A stretch of DNA of 64,000 nucleotides from JAVBLP01 sp031553505 (GTDB lineage: Bacteria; Elusimicrobiota; Endomicrobiia; Endomicrobiales; Endomicrobiaceae), in contig JAVBLP010000004.1 of NCBI GenBank assembly GCA_031553505.1, positions 1 through 64,000 on the forward strand. Direction: 5' to 3'. The notes under the pieces are model-generated. The model was not told where the DNA came from, ran no database searches, and worked only from the letters and a program-made list of their open reading frames with translations. Both the position numbers and the translations under genes were made by a program. Of the stretch, positions 16,015-25,229 are shown in pieces (position 1 is the stretch's first letter; each line of letters starts with the position of its first letter).

Positions 16015-19000
16015 TCTGCGTCTTTATACAGCCAATATGAAAACCTGCATCTTAAACCCACATTCGCGTACGCATTATCATAGCCGTCAGCGGCCGAATA
16101 ACCTATATTGGCAAACATATCAAAAACCCTGGTCAGAGAAAACTCCGCGCCGGCTCCTATATTTAAGTTCACGTCTCCCTGCTTCATACTTTTTATTTTC
16201 ACGCTGTCTGAAAGCTGTTGTATAAATTTTACTTCTATCTCGTTCTGGTCTCCGGAAAGAAGGCAGCCGGCGCCCGCGTCCGCGTACCATCTGAGATCCG
16301 AATGCGTGCCTTTAAAACCTATCCCGCCGATAACATTAGTCCTTAAATAATCATTTGAATCAACTTCGAGTTCGGCACCGCTTCCTTTTTCTTTAAAGCT
16401 GTCATTTTTAGAAAAACCCGCGCCAAATTCCGCGAAAGGATTAAAAACAATAGCCTCCGATAAAGGTACTTTATACGCCGCCCTTACATCAAAATTTACG
16501 CTTGCGGCAGAAAAGTTGCCTTGCGCGCTTTGAGCTATAGTCACTATGTCCCTTCTTGCTTCATAGGACTGCAGCCCGAAAGTTAAAGCGCTTTTTATTT
16601 CATATTTTTCTTTAATAAATCCGCCGTAAGCGCCCATGTTAAAGTCATAAATTTTCGCCCTGTCATATTTCTGTTCAATATCATGGTACGTAAAACCTGT
16701 CATCAAGCCGCCGACAACATTAACGTTGTTATATATATCCCAACCGCCTTTTACGCCCCAGCTTTTATCTTCCAAGTCGCCTATATAGTTTTCATCTTTT
16801 TTCATGTTTATAACATTGCCGAAAACGTATGACCAGACATTATCGTCTTTGTCTTCTTTTGTCCTGATCTGCCCGAAAAAATTATTTCTTGCGGAATTGA
16901 CTGCCGGCAGCATAAGTAAATTCGAGTAGAAAGCGCCTGAAACCATATCGAGAGTATCTTTTAAATCCTGCATTTCCAAAGCATCCATCGGCGATACAAC
17001 ATTTCTCCAAAAAGAATTATCGGTATCGTAAGCGTTATTGTATTCTTTATGTATCACATTTGCCATTTGTTGCTGGTTATGGGTAAAACCGGTCAACTCG
17101 TCATATCCCAAAACCGTCAAATCCACATACACGTCATTACTTCCGCCGTAAGTTAAGGCCCAGGAAGTTCTTGCGCCAAAATTACCGGAAGGCGCGTTAA
17201 ATGTTCCGCTTAATGAGCTGGTAGCCTGCATTATTTTAAACGAAGCAACCCCGCCCTTAAATAAATTACCGCCAAAGCCGATCGTGCTTGTAGCGGAATT
17301 TAAATTAATATTACCGCCGTTGATGGCATCTGTCTTGTTTTTGGTTAAATCAACTCCGAGTTTTAAGTATCCGTCAATATTTAAAGTATCGGCATAAAAA
17401 GAGTTTACGGCATCGGTGCTGAGCTGGCCGCCTTTAGCAATGTTCAGCGTGCCGGAAACCGCGATATCCGTTCTTCTTTCAATTGTAAATTTAGTGTTTG
17501 CTATTACGTCAAGATTTTTTATTTTAAAAACAGCGTCATTAAGCACAACAAGAGAGCCGCTGTTAAGATTGAAAGTCGAATTAATGTCGCTGATGCCGCC
17601 GATTTGCAAATTATAGCTGCCTGTTTTGTTAATAACAATATTAGTTCCGGATGCGTTGTCAGATATGCCGCCGGTGACAGTTATATTGCGCTTCCCTGCG
17701 TCAAGGTTGAGCCTTGAGTTGCTGTCAAGATAAATATCGTTTGAATTTCCAGACGCGGTATTGCCGGAAAAAACAATGTCGCCCGAATCAGAGCCGACCA
17801 AGGTAAGTTCGGCTAAGGAAGAAGCGGAACTGCCCGTCAAATATACAGCGCCGCCGTTCTGGGAAGCGCTATTGTTAGAAAATATGCCAGAATGCAAGGT
17901 GACGCCGCTGTCCTTTATGTACATTGCCGCGCCATTCGCCGCCTGATTACCGGTAAAGCTAAATTCGGAAAGATCGGCTGAAGAGTTATCAAGAAAAAAC
18001 GCACCTCCGCTTTGCCCCGCAATATTGCTGTCAAATGATAACTGCGAAATGGTGACGCTGCTGTCTTTTATATACGCCGCGCCGCCGCTTTGCGCCGTAT
18101 TGCCCGTAAAACTGCTTGAACTTAACGTCATTTCGGAGCTGTCAGCATAAAACACTCCGCCCAAATTTGCGGAATTAGCATACGCCCAGCTTCTTGCGGC
18201 GTTTACTTTTGCATCTTCAAAATACGCGCCGCCGCCATACCCCGTCGCCGTATTGGATATAAGGTAAGTCAGCCACATATTTACCGATGATGTAGTCGCA
18301 TATAATGCGCCGTTTGTTATTTTATTATCATAAAATGTATTGCTGGTAAAAGAAATATTCCGGGAAGAAGAAACGTAAACGATTCCGTTTACCGCGGTAT
18401 TGCTGGAGAAACGCGTGTACCCTATATCGCCCCATGAATTATCTATATATATTGCGCCGCCGTCATTTGAAGCGAGGTTTGTGATAAAAGAACTTGCATA
18501 CACGCTAAATGTGCTTTTTTCAAAATAAAAAGCACCGCCGGCTCCCAGCGAAGTATTACTAAAAACATCGGAACTGTCTATATAAACTATGGATCTTGTA
18601 GAATAAAGAACCCCGCCTTTTACCACGGCCGTATTATATGAAAATGAACTTGTGCCCGTTTGGAATGTACTGCTTGCCAAATATACAACCCCGCCCGCAG
18701 AAGAGGCATAGTTATCTTTTGCAACGACCCTGTAGCCCGACAGATACGACCCGCTTGTCAGATATACCGCTCCGCCGTTATTGGCTTCATTGTTCTTTAA
18801 AGTAAACACTTCTCCGACGGCGGTTGAATCCATTAAATACAGCGCGCCGCCATTGTCGCCTCTAAAATCCTCAAGCGATATTCCATAATTAAATTTGTCA
18901 TCTTTTTCATTATATTCGCCGGCAAAATATATATATGAATATGTCGTAAACACAAGCCCGCTGTATACGCCGTTCCCGCTTATCACCCTGGGGGAATGTT

Positions 19001-19238
19001 CCGTGTTGACATTAGATTGAAAGGTAAATTCTTTTCCGTTATACCTGTAAGGCAGGTTTGAGGTAAGGGTTACGGAGTTTGTTGTAAATACGATAGTTGT
19101 CGCACCATTTCTCCCCAACGCGCTTCTTAACGAGCTTTCAGAGCTTACGTAAAAATTATTTTCAGACTGGGCAAAAGATATTCCTGCAAACACGCCGGCA
19201 AACAACAAAGGCAAAATAATCTTTTTTAAAAGACCCAT
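16011..19238 (-). CDS. Autotransporter with Pmp-repeat passenger and C-terminal barrel
   Basis: A 1,075-residue protein. The signal peptide (KKIILPLLFAGVFAGISFA) is followed by a passenger of repeated GGAVY, GGAFY and GGVLY motifs alternating with SSFxxNTA, the polymorphic outer membrane protein repeat (about residues 120-500). A less regular beta-helix region with a long NTKFTIERRTDI-like stretch follows. From about residue 790 to the end is an autotransporter beta-barrel (WSYVFGNVINM, WGVKGGWDIY, YGGFIKEKYEIKS and a final RCRFSYWLY strand). The start at 19238 has GGAGG 6 bases upstream; a further ATG 36 bases up lacks one. It begins 28 bases after nadA with no visible promoter and so may be read from the nadA transcript. 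Surface-displayed; ligand unknown. Confidence 0.88.
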   Translation of the reverse strand: MGLLKKIILPLLFAGVFAGISFAQSENNFYVSSESSLRSALGRNGATTIVFTTNSVTLTSNLPYRYNGKEFTFQSNVNTEHSPRVISGNGVYSGLVFTTYSYIYFAGEYNEKDDKFNYGISLEDFRGDNGGALYLMDSTAVGEVFTLKNNEANNGGAVYLTSGSYLSGYRVVAKDNYASSAGGVVYLASSTFQTGTSSFSYNTAVVKGGVLYSTRSIVYIDSSDVFSNTSLGAGGAFYFEKSTFSVYASSFITNLASNDGGAIYIDNSWGDIGYTRFSSNTAVNGIVYVSSSRNISFTSNTFYDNKITNGALYATTSSVNMWLTYLISNTATGYGGGAYFEDAKVNAARSWAYANSANLGGVFYADSSEMTLSSSSFTGNTAQSGGAAYIKDSSVTISQLSFDSNIAGQSGGAFFLDNSSADLSEFSFTGNQAANGAAMYIKDSGVTLHSGIFSNNSASQNGGAVYLTGSSASSLAELTLVGSDSGDIVFSGNTASGNSNDIYLDSNSRLNLDAGKRNITVTGGISDNASGTNIVINKTGSYNLQIGGISDINSTFNLNSGSLVVLNDAVFKIKNLDVIANTKFTIERRTDIAVSGTLNIAKGGQLSTDAVNSFYADTLNIDGYLKLGVDLTKNKTDAINGGNINLNSATSTIGFGGNLFKGGVASFKIMQATSSLSGTFNAPSGNFGARTSWALTYGGSNDVYVDLTVLGYDELTGFTHNQQQMANVIHKEYNNAYDTDNSFWRNVVSPMDALEMQDLKDTLDMVSGAFYSNLLMLPAVNSARNNFFGQIRTKEDKDDNVWSYVFGNVINMKKDENYIGDLEDKSWGVKGGWDIYNNVNVVGGLMTGFTYHDIEQKYDRAKIYDFNMGAYGGFIKEKYEIKSALTFGLQSYEARRDIVTIAQSAQGNFSAASVNFDVRAAYKVPLSEAIVFNPFAEFGAGFSKNDSFKEKGSGAELEVDSNDYLRTNVIGGIGFKGTHSDLRWYADAGAGCLLSGDQNEIEVKFIQQLSDSVKIKSMKQGDVNLNIGAGAEFSLTRVFDMFANIGYSAADGYDNAYANVGLRCRFSYWLYKDAD

Positions 19239-19266
19239 TAACCCTCCGCGGGATTTAAAATCAGAA

Positions 19267-20175
19267 TTAAGCATTTATTTCTAACATCCTTTTAATAGGC
19301 AGATATGCCTTTTCTCTTATATTTTCAGGCACTTTTACTTCGTTTTTCATATTTGAAAGAGTATCCAGAACTTTCGCAAGCGTTATCTTCTTCATATTAG
19401 GGCAAACGGCAAGCGGAGAAACCGGATAGAACATTTTGCCCGGATTTTCTTTTTGCAGCTTATATAAAATGCCGGTTTCGGTACCTATTATAAACTCTTT
19501 TTTACTGCTTGACAAGACATGTTTGCACATACCGCCAGTTGAAAGGGCAAAGTCAGCCATGGCAACCACTTCAGGCCTGCATTCCGGATGAACTAAAACT
19601 TCGGCCTCAGGGTGCTCGCGCTTAACCTGCAAAAGGTATTCCGGAAGTATCATATTGTTGTGTGTAGGACAAAAACCGTTCCAGATAACCATTTTTCTGC
19701 CGGACATTTTCTGCACATAGTCGCCAAGGTTTCTGTCAGGGACAAAAATGATTGTATCGGCGTCAACGCTTTTAACAACATTGACCGCGTTTGAAGAAGT
19801 GCAGCATATATCGCTTTCCGCTTTTACTTCTGCGGAAGTGTTTACATAAGCCACAACTTTGGAATCAGCGTATTTTTCCTTGAATTCTTTAAGCTGCTTT
19901 CCCGTTATCATATCCGCCATAGGGCAGCCGGCTCCGGTATCCGGAATTAAAACTTTTTTCTGCGGACTTAATATGGCGGCAGTTTCTGCCATAAAATGCA
20001 CGCCGCAAAAAACTATGACGTCAGCGGCAGTTTCTGCGGCTTTTCTGCTTAAATCCAAAGAATCGCCGACAAAATCGGCAATATCCTGAATTTCGGGCAG
20101 TTGGTAAATATGCGCCAGAATAACTGCATTTTTTTCTTTTTTTAATTTATTCAGCCTTTCAGCAGCTTCGTTCAT
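19267..20175 (-). CDS. nadA: Quinolinate synthase
   Basis: A 302-residue NadA, which condenses iminoaspartate with dihydroxyacetone phosphate to quinolinate for NAD synthesis. It is a [4Fe-4S] enzyme. Family motifs seen are ILAHIYQLPEIQDIADFVGDS, FCGVHFMAETA, the CPMADM stretch, YVNTSAEVKAESD, HPECRPEV and CPNMKKITL. The three cluster cysteines fit the CCTSSNA, HPECRPEV and CPNMKK positions. The start codon overlaps the thiM stop by one base (TAATG), so translation is coupled. nadB and nadC are not in the window. Confidence 0.95.
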   Translation of the reverse strand: MNEAAERLNKLKKEKNAVILAHIYQLPEIQDIADFVGDSLDLSRKAAETAADVIVFCGVHFMAETAAILSPQKKVLIPDTGAGCPMADMITGKQLKEFKEKYADSKVVAYVNTSAEVKAESDICCTSSNAVNVVKSVDADTIIFVPDRNLGDYVQKMSGRKMVIWNGFCPTHNNMILPEYLLQVKREHPEAEVLVHPECRPEVVAMADFALSTGGMCKHVLSSSKKEFIIGTETGILYKLQKENPGKMFYPVSPLAVCPNMKKITLAKVLDTLSNMKNEVKVPENIREKAYLPIKRMLEINA

Positions 20176-20969
20176 TATTTTTTCTCTTCCACTCTTTTCA
20201 TTTTATTTACCGAAATATCGCTCAATGTGCTTATTTTATCAAAAAGCTTGTTTTTAAATGTTCCCGGCCCTTCTGATGTTTTATCTGCGTTTTCGGCAGC
20301 TATTTCAAAACACACGAGGCCCGCAACCGCGGCAAAAAGATAATCTTTTTCAACCGCGCAGAACGTAGCTATAACGGAACCCGCCATACAGCCGGTTCCT
20401 ACTATATTAGACATCATCGGCGTGCCGTTTTTAATTAAAAACACGCTTTCGCCGTTAGTGCATATATCTTCTTTGCCGGTAACGACAACCACGCATTCCC
20501 TTTCATTGGCAAGGTTTTTCGCTATGCTTACCATATCTCCGGAAACATTGCCGCTGTCTACGCCTTTTGTAGTCACGTTTATTCCCGCGGTGCTTGCTAT
20601 TTCAGAAGCATTGCCTTTTATAATGTCGATTTTAAATTTTAAAAGTTCTTTTATCGTATCATTTCTGAATTTTGTCGCGCCGGCGCCCACTACGTCCAAA
20701 ACAACAGGTATGCCTTTTTTATTCGCCGCGGCTATCGCGAGTTTCATGGCTTCCACGCTTAAAGCGGTAAGAGTCCCTATATTTATCACCAGCGCGTTTG
20801 CTATTGAAGCCATATCCGCGGCCTCTTCTTTCGCGTGCGCCATAACCGGAGATGCGCCGAAAACTTTGACGATATTCGCGCAGTCATAAATCGTAACCCA
20901 GTTGGTAATGTGATGCACCAAAGGTGATTCTTTTCTTACTTTTTCAAAAACCTCAAAGACTCTGTCCAT
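20175..20969 (-). CDS. thiM: Hydroxyethylthiazole kinase
   Basis: A 264-residue ThiM, which phosphorylates 4-methyl-5-(2-hydroxyethyl)thiazole in thiamin salvage. Recognised by VHHITNWVTIYDCAN, the SPVMAHAKEE stretch, LDVVGAGATKFR and the catalytic GTGCMAGS near the C-terminus. It follows metW by 36 bases and overlaps nadA by one base, in a minus-strand run of biosynthetic genes. No TPP riboswitch was seen upstream; the gap is too short for one. Confidence 0.93.
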   Translation of the reverse strand: MDRVFEVFEKVRKESPLVHHITNWVTIYDCANIVKVFGASPVMAHAKEEAADMASIANALVINIGTLTALSVEAMKLAIAAANKKGIPVVLDVVGAGATKFRNDTIKELLKFKIDIIKGNASEIASTAGINVTTKGVDSGNVSGDMVSIAKNLANERECVVVVTGKEDICTNGESVFLIKNGTPMMSNIVGTGCMAGSVIATFCAVEKDYLFAAVAGLVCFEIAAENADKTSEGPGTFKNKLFDKISTLSDISVNKMKRVEEKK

Positions 20970-21005
20970 ATTGCCCCTCCGGATATTATATTTTTAATTA
21001 AACTG

Positions 21006-21602
21006 TTATTTAGAAATCACGAAAACCGCGGTTTGCGCGAAAAGGTTCGGCAAAAGCTTAATTTCCCTGTTTGAACTGAAAAAGAATTTATTTAAAATCT
21101 TATATTTTTTATCCGCGCAAAACTCTTCAAAATCTTTAACGCTTAAAAATCTTAAATTCGGCGTGTCATACCATTTATAAGGAAGCGTTTTGGTAACCGG
21201 AGAATGCCCTAAAAACAAATCTTTTCTCGCCCATACATACGCAAAGTTAGGAAAACCTATAATTACTTTTTTACCCAGCCGGAAACATTCTTCTATTACG
21301 TAATCAATTTTCTGCACTTGCTGCAGGCTGTTGTGCATAATCACGTAATCAAAGCTTTTGTCGGGGTAGGCTTCCATTCCGCCTTCAATATCCGAATGAA
21401 AAACAGTCAGGCCTTTTTCAACGCATTTATATATGGCTTCATCGTTTATCTCTATTCCTTGGGCATTAACGTTTTTTGAATGCACAAGATAGTACATTAA
21501 ATCGCCTTCGCCGCAGCCGAGGTCCAAAACTTTAGAGTTTTTTTCCACCACGGAAGCGATTTTTCTGTACTCCAAAGGAGTATTATTTATTCTGTCAGCC
21601 AT
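21006..21602 (-). CDS. metW: Methionine biosynthesis protein MetW
   Basis: A 198-residue protein with a class I methyltransferase fold (VLDLGCGEGDLMYYL) and the MetW-specific stretches SDIEGGMEAYPDKSFDYVI, NSLQQVQ and KWYDTPNLRFLSVKDFE. MetW normally pairs with MetX in homoserine acylation, although its exact role is unclear. The gene overlaps metX by 8 bases, consistent with a coupled MetX-MetW unit. Confidence 0.93.
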   Translation of the reverse strand: MADRINNTPLEYRKIASVVEKNSKVLDLGCGEGDLMYYLVHSKNVNAQGIEINDEAIYKCVEKGLTVFHSDIEGGMEAYPDKSFDYVIMHNSLQQVQKIDYVIEECFRLGKKVIIGFPNFAYVWARKDLFLGHSPVTKTLPYKWYDTPNLRFLSVKDFEEFCADKKYKILNKFFFSSNREIKLLPNLFAQTAVFVISK

Positions 21603-22725
21603 TTAAAGCCTCTTTGCGCACTTTTTCCAAAAAATGTTTTACGAGTTTGGTTTCGTCTTCCGCTTCCAAAATAAAAGCGTCATTCCCGTAAGTGGATTTT
21701 ATTTCCATATATGTCGTATTGTATCCTTTCAGTTTAAGTTGTTTAACTATATCTTCTGACTGGTAAGACGGGTAAAGCCAGTCAGACTGGAAAGAGATAA
21801 CCAAAAAGCTTGTATCTTTGTTTTTTGCCTCTTTGACGAATTTTTTGCCCGAAACGTCAAAATAATCCATCGCCTTGGTTATGTACAAGTATGAATTCGC
21901 GTCAAATCTCTTAACAAACGTGTCTCCGCGGTACCTTAAGTAGCCTTCGACTTCAAATTCAGAAGCAAAACCGGAAGAATCATCTTTTTCTTTGCGTTTT
22001 CTGGAAAATTTTTCTTCCATCGATTTGTCGCTCATATAAGTTATATGGCCTATCATCCTGGCAACCGCCAAACCTCTTTCAGGCTGCACATTATCGTAGT
22101 AATCTCCGTTATTCCAGGATACGTCGCCCATAATTGACTGCCTTGCAACTTCGTTAAAAGCTATTTGCTGCGGAGAATGCTTCATCGTTGTAGCTATTGG
22201 TATAGCCGAAAGAATGCTTTCGGGATAGGAAACGGCCCATTGCAGCACCTGCATGCCGCCCATTGAGCCGCCTGCAACAGAAATAAGCTTCTTTACTCCT
22301 AAAAAATCTATAAGTTTTTTTTGCGCCGCGACCATATCGGCCATCGTAATTACCGGAAAATCCAGACCGTACGGTTTGCCGGTTTCAGGGTTTACGGAAG
22401 AAGGGCCTGTGCTTCCCGCGCAGCCGCCAAGTATATTTGAGCAGATAATAAAATATTTATCGGTATCAAAAGCTTTTCCGGGGCCTATCATATTATCCCA
22501 CCAACCGGGTTTTTTGTCTCCTTCGTGAAAACCAGCCGCATGCGCGTCTCCCGTAAAAGCGTGCACAATCAACACAGCATTATCCTTTTGAGGGCTTAAA
22601 CTGCCGTAAGTTTCATACGCAACCGTTATATCTTTAAGCTCTTTTCCTGATTCTAAAACCAGTTTATCAAACTTAAAAAATTCGGTTTTCACAATTCCTA
22701 ATGATTTTTCAGTGTTTTTTTCCAT
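21595..22725 (-). CDS. metX: Homoserine O-acetyltransferase, MetX, with altered catalytic His
   Basis: A 376-residue alpha/beta hydrolase of the MetX family, which acylates homoserine for methionine synthesis. Motifs are VHAFTGDAHAAG, the nucleophile elbow GGSMGGMQVLQWA and SDWLYP with the catalytic Asp. The catalytic His normally found in the family motif GHDAF is read here as YGNDAF, an Asn, so the triad looks incomplete. The rest of the protein, including its length, is typical. The gene overlaps metW. It probably provides O-acylhomoserine to the two MetY enzymes encoded in this window. It has its own extended -10 promoter, and GGA lies just before the ATG. Confidence 0.9.
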   Translation of the reverse strand: MEKNTEKSLGIVKTEFFKFDKLVLESGKELKDITVAYETYGSLSPQKDNAVLIVHAFTGDAHAAGFHEGDKKPGWWDNMIGPGKAFDTDKYFIICSNILGGCAGSTGPSSVNPETGKPYGLDFPVITMADMVAAQKKLIDFLGVKKLISVAGGSMGGMQVLQWAVSYPESILSAIPIATTMKHSPQQIAFNEVARQSIMGDVSWNNGDYYDNVQPERGLAVARMIGHITYMSDKSMEEKFSRKRKEKDDSSGFASEFEVEGYLRYRGDTFVKRFDANSYLYITKAMDYFDVSGKKFVKEAKNKDTSFLVISFQSDWLYPSYQSEDIVKQLKLKGYNTTYMEIKSTYGNDAFILEAEDETKLVKHFLEKVRKEALNG

Positions 22726-22753
22726 TTTTTCCGTTGTTTAAAAATATGAGGTT

Positions 22754-22762
22754 ATTATACCA
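22754..22762 (-). promoter_or_regulatory. Extended -10 promoter of the metX operon
   Basis: The minus strand reads TGGTATAAT, an extended -10 element about 30 bases before the metX ATG. The -35 region is poor. Confidence 0.45.
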
Positions 22763-22786
22763 TTTTTTATATTGTTTTTAATAATG

Positions 22787-23407
22787 TCAGAAAAGCTTTT
22801 TACGTACAAAACCGCATATTAATTCTGCCGTTGCGTCAATGCCGAGAACTGACGAATTTACGCATAAATGGTATGATTCCGCGCTGCCCCATTCTTTTGC
22901 GCTGTAAAAGTTATAGTATTTTATACGGCCGTTATCGGTTTTTTTCATTAAGCTCTCGGCTTGTTCGGCGTTCATGCCTTTAGATTGCGCGATTCTCTGT
23001 ATTTTGTCATTGGCATCCGCGCACACAAAAATATTTATGCACCTGGGATTGTCGCGCAAAACGTAATCAGCGCACCTGCCCACAAATACACAGGATTCTT
23101 TTCTCGCAAGCTGGCGTATAATATCGCTTTGTATTTTAAATATAGAGTCGTTTATAACCATGCCTTCCGTAGTATATCCGTAACCGAGTATGCCGGAAAG
23201 CCACCCGCCAAGGCTGCCAAGCATTGCAAAAGGGGTTTTTTCATCTGAATTTTCAAGAAAATTTTTATCCAGCCCGCTTTTTTGCGCGGCTATCTGTATA
23301 AGGTTTTTATCATAATAGGGAATGCCTAACTGTTCAGACAGTTTCTTTGCAATCATTAAGCCCCCGCTGCCAAACTGACGGCCGATAGTTATTGCGTATC
23401 TTTCCAT
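22787..23407 (-). CDS. Cytidylate kinase-like family protein
   Basis: A 206-residue P-loop protein of the cytidylate kinase-like family (Cytidylate_kin2 type). The N-terminal ITIGRQFGSGG is the nucleotide-binding loop variant of this group, followed by KKLSEQLGIPYYDKNLI. Other features are FVGRCADYVLRDNP and a C-terminal NSSVLGID. Nucleotide kinase activity is plausible, but the substrate is uncertain, since these proteins are distinct from true Cmk. The ATG shares a base with the stop codon (TAATG) of the MATE gene when that gene is read in its restored frame, which indicates translational coupling. Confidence 0.85.
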   Translation of the reverse strand: MERYAITIGRQFGSGGLMIAKKLSEQLGIPYYDKNLIQIAAQKSGLDKNFLENSDEKTPFAMLGSLGGWLSGILGYGYTTEGMVINDSIFKIQSDIIRQLARKESCVFVGRCADYVLRDNPRCINIFVCADANDKIQRIAQSKGMNAEQAESLMKKTDNGRIKYYNFYSAKEWGSAESYHLCVNSSVLGIDATAELICGFVRKKLF

Positions 23408-24778
23408 TATACTACATCCCCCTCTTTGTAATTGTGCTTCTTAAACTGCCTGAACTGCGCCGCAAGCATGAAAGCCGTCACTATAAAAGAAAAGAAGTCG
23501 GCAATCGGCATGCTTATCCACACACCTGTAATGCCGAAACGCCCCGGCAAAATGATAAGCAGCGGAATAAGAAAAATAACCTGCCTCGTAAGCGAAAGAA
23601 AAATTGTTTTTTTTTGCCATTCCTATGCTTTGAAAAAAATTTGATACCACCATCTGAAAACCCGCAAGAGGATAAAAAATAAACACATACCTTAAACCCA
23701 CGGCGGTTAAATTCACAAGCTCTTCATCGGTAGTAAATATTGACGCGACCGCGTGCGGAAAAAGTTCTACTGCCGCAAAACCTATAAGCATAACCGCTGT
23801 CGCAGCAAAAATGGATTTTTTTAAAACTTCCGTCACCCTGTCATAAAGCGCCGCGCCGTAATTGTATCCCGCAATAGGCTGCATTCCCTGATTGATGCCC
23901 AGGATAATCATAACAAAAAGGAAAGCTACGCGGTTGACTATACCGTACGCGCCGACCGCCAAATCGCCGCCGTGAAACATAAGCTTCTGGTTAATAAGAA
24001 TCACTATTACGCACGCCGCCGCATTAAGAAGAAAAGGCGCCATTCCGATTGCCACTATCCCGCGCACAATATCTTTTTTTAAACGGTAAATGCCTTTTTT
24101 AAAATGTATAAAGTTTTCAGGGTTTTTGAAAAAATTAATCTGCCAGACAAGCACTATTATCTGCGATAAAACCGTAGCCAGCGCGCTGCCGCGTATCCCC
24201 CAGCCGAAACCGAAAATAAAAAGCGGATTCAATACTAAATTTATGATAACCGTGGCGATTGTTGCCTGCATTGCCTTGCGCGGGCGGCCCGCGGAACGCA
24301 TCAGCGCGTTAAGACCCATAAACAAATGCGTAATAACATTTCCGCAAAGAATAACGACCATAAAATCACGGGCATAAGGCAGAGTGTTTGAGCTGGCTCC
24401 GAAAAAGTAAAGCATCGGTTCAAGAAGAATCAAACATATAACTGAAAAAGATATCCCGACGGCAATATTTAAAACAGTGACATTTCCCAAAATCACGTTA
24501 GCCGCTTCATAATCTTTCTGCCCGAGCCTGAGCGATAACAAAGCGGCGCCGCCCATACCTACAAGCGAGCCGAAAGCCGCCGCCAAATTCATCAGCGGAA
24601 AAGTTATTGCAAGCCCCGACAAAGCCATAGAGCCGACTCCGTGGCCTATAAAAACGCTGTCCGTTATATTATAAATTGAAGCTGCCACCATAGCGATAAC
24701 CGCTGGCATGGCGTATTGTATAAGCAGTTTTCCTACATCTGTAGTGCCCAGCGTAAGGGGAGCGGATCCTTTCTTCAT
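23407..24778 (-). CDS. MATE family efflux transporter, frameshifted at an A9 tract
   Basis: A MATE family (NorM/DinF-like) multidrug or metabolite antiporter with about 12 hydrophobic segments. From the ATG at 24778 the frame is good up to FFQSIGMAKK. A run of nine A residues (minus strand; 23607-23615) then throws it into nonsense that ends at 23441. Reading the tract as eight As restores the family ending: RQVIFLIPLL, then ITGVWISMPIAD, FMLAAQF and a stop at 23407-23409 that overlaps the next start codon. The gene is therefore either phase-variable, rescued by slippage on the A tract, mutated, or affected by a sequencing error. AAGGA precedes the ATG. Confidence 0.85.
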
Positions 24779-24811
24779 TAAATATATCCTTTATGTTATT
24801 TTCTTGTTTTG

Positions 24812-24895
24812 TCATTTTGCGTCCTGAAAGGATCGCAGGGCCATGCTGTTTGTTGTGGATGCTGCGAGAGTCAAAGACTCCGCAGCATGACAAAC
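24812..24895 (+). repeat. REP-like palindromes upstream of the MATE gene
   Basis: Part of a 451-base gene-free stretch (24779-25229). Two short imperfect palindromes, GTCATTTTGCGTCCTGAAAG and GGATGCTGCGAGAGTC paired with GACTCCGCAGCATGACA, match the REP-like family found elsewhere in the window. Confidence 0.45.
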
Positions 24896-24904
24896 TGATG
24901 CTTT

Positions 24905-25215
24905 TTCCATTTTGTCGTTCTGCCGCCCTTTTTGCGGCTTACGCGCAACAAGTAATAATTATCATTTGTCTTTAATGTCGCATCAGCACACATCTTATGA
25001 GCGAAAATTTTTAAATATCTATTTAGGACTGTTTGAGCGGCCCCCTTAGATGCCTTTATCTGCTGCGAGTTCCGCAAATTGTTTTAAAAATTTAAGTGCG
25101 TGTGTGCAGCTACAGTACTTTTGGTACTTTTATAACGTTTGATAAAAGTACACGGGTTTGGGTGGTAAATCCAAATAATTTACTTACTTTTTAAAAGTAA
25201 GGCAGGCACAAGAGC
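24905..25215 (-). repeat. Structured 3' element, copy A (after cysK)
   Basis: The element is read in the cysK direction, starting about 15 bases after the cysK stop. It contains a GGGTATTGCATGC start, a self-complementary AGTAAG hairpin, a GTACTTTTAT/ATAAAAGTAC hairpin (25117-25150) and a long unique body. It ends with a GCCGC-AAAAAGG-GCGGC hairpin (24923-24939). Bases 24989-25041 are identical to 48726-48778 in copy B (53 of 53). No gene is supported in 24779-25229. Confidence 0.65.
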
Positions 25216-25229
25216 ATGCAATACCCTTG

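Noticed and set aside
20970..22786. TPP or SAM riboswitch in front of thiM or metX
   Set aside because: The gaps are 36 and 61 bases, too short for these riboswitches, and no core motif was seen.
24871..25077. Short open frame resembling the N-terminus of the long frame at 48814
   Set aside because: The likeness comes from the shared dispersed element (copies A and B). It sits in intergenic repeats and has no ribosome site; the conservation is better explained as DNA or RNA repeat.
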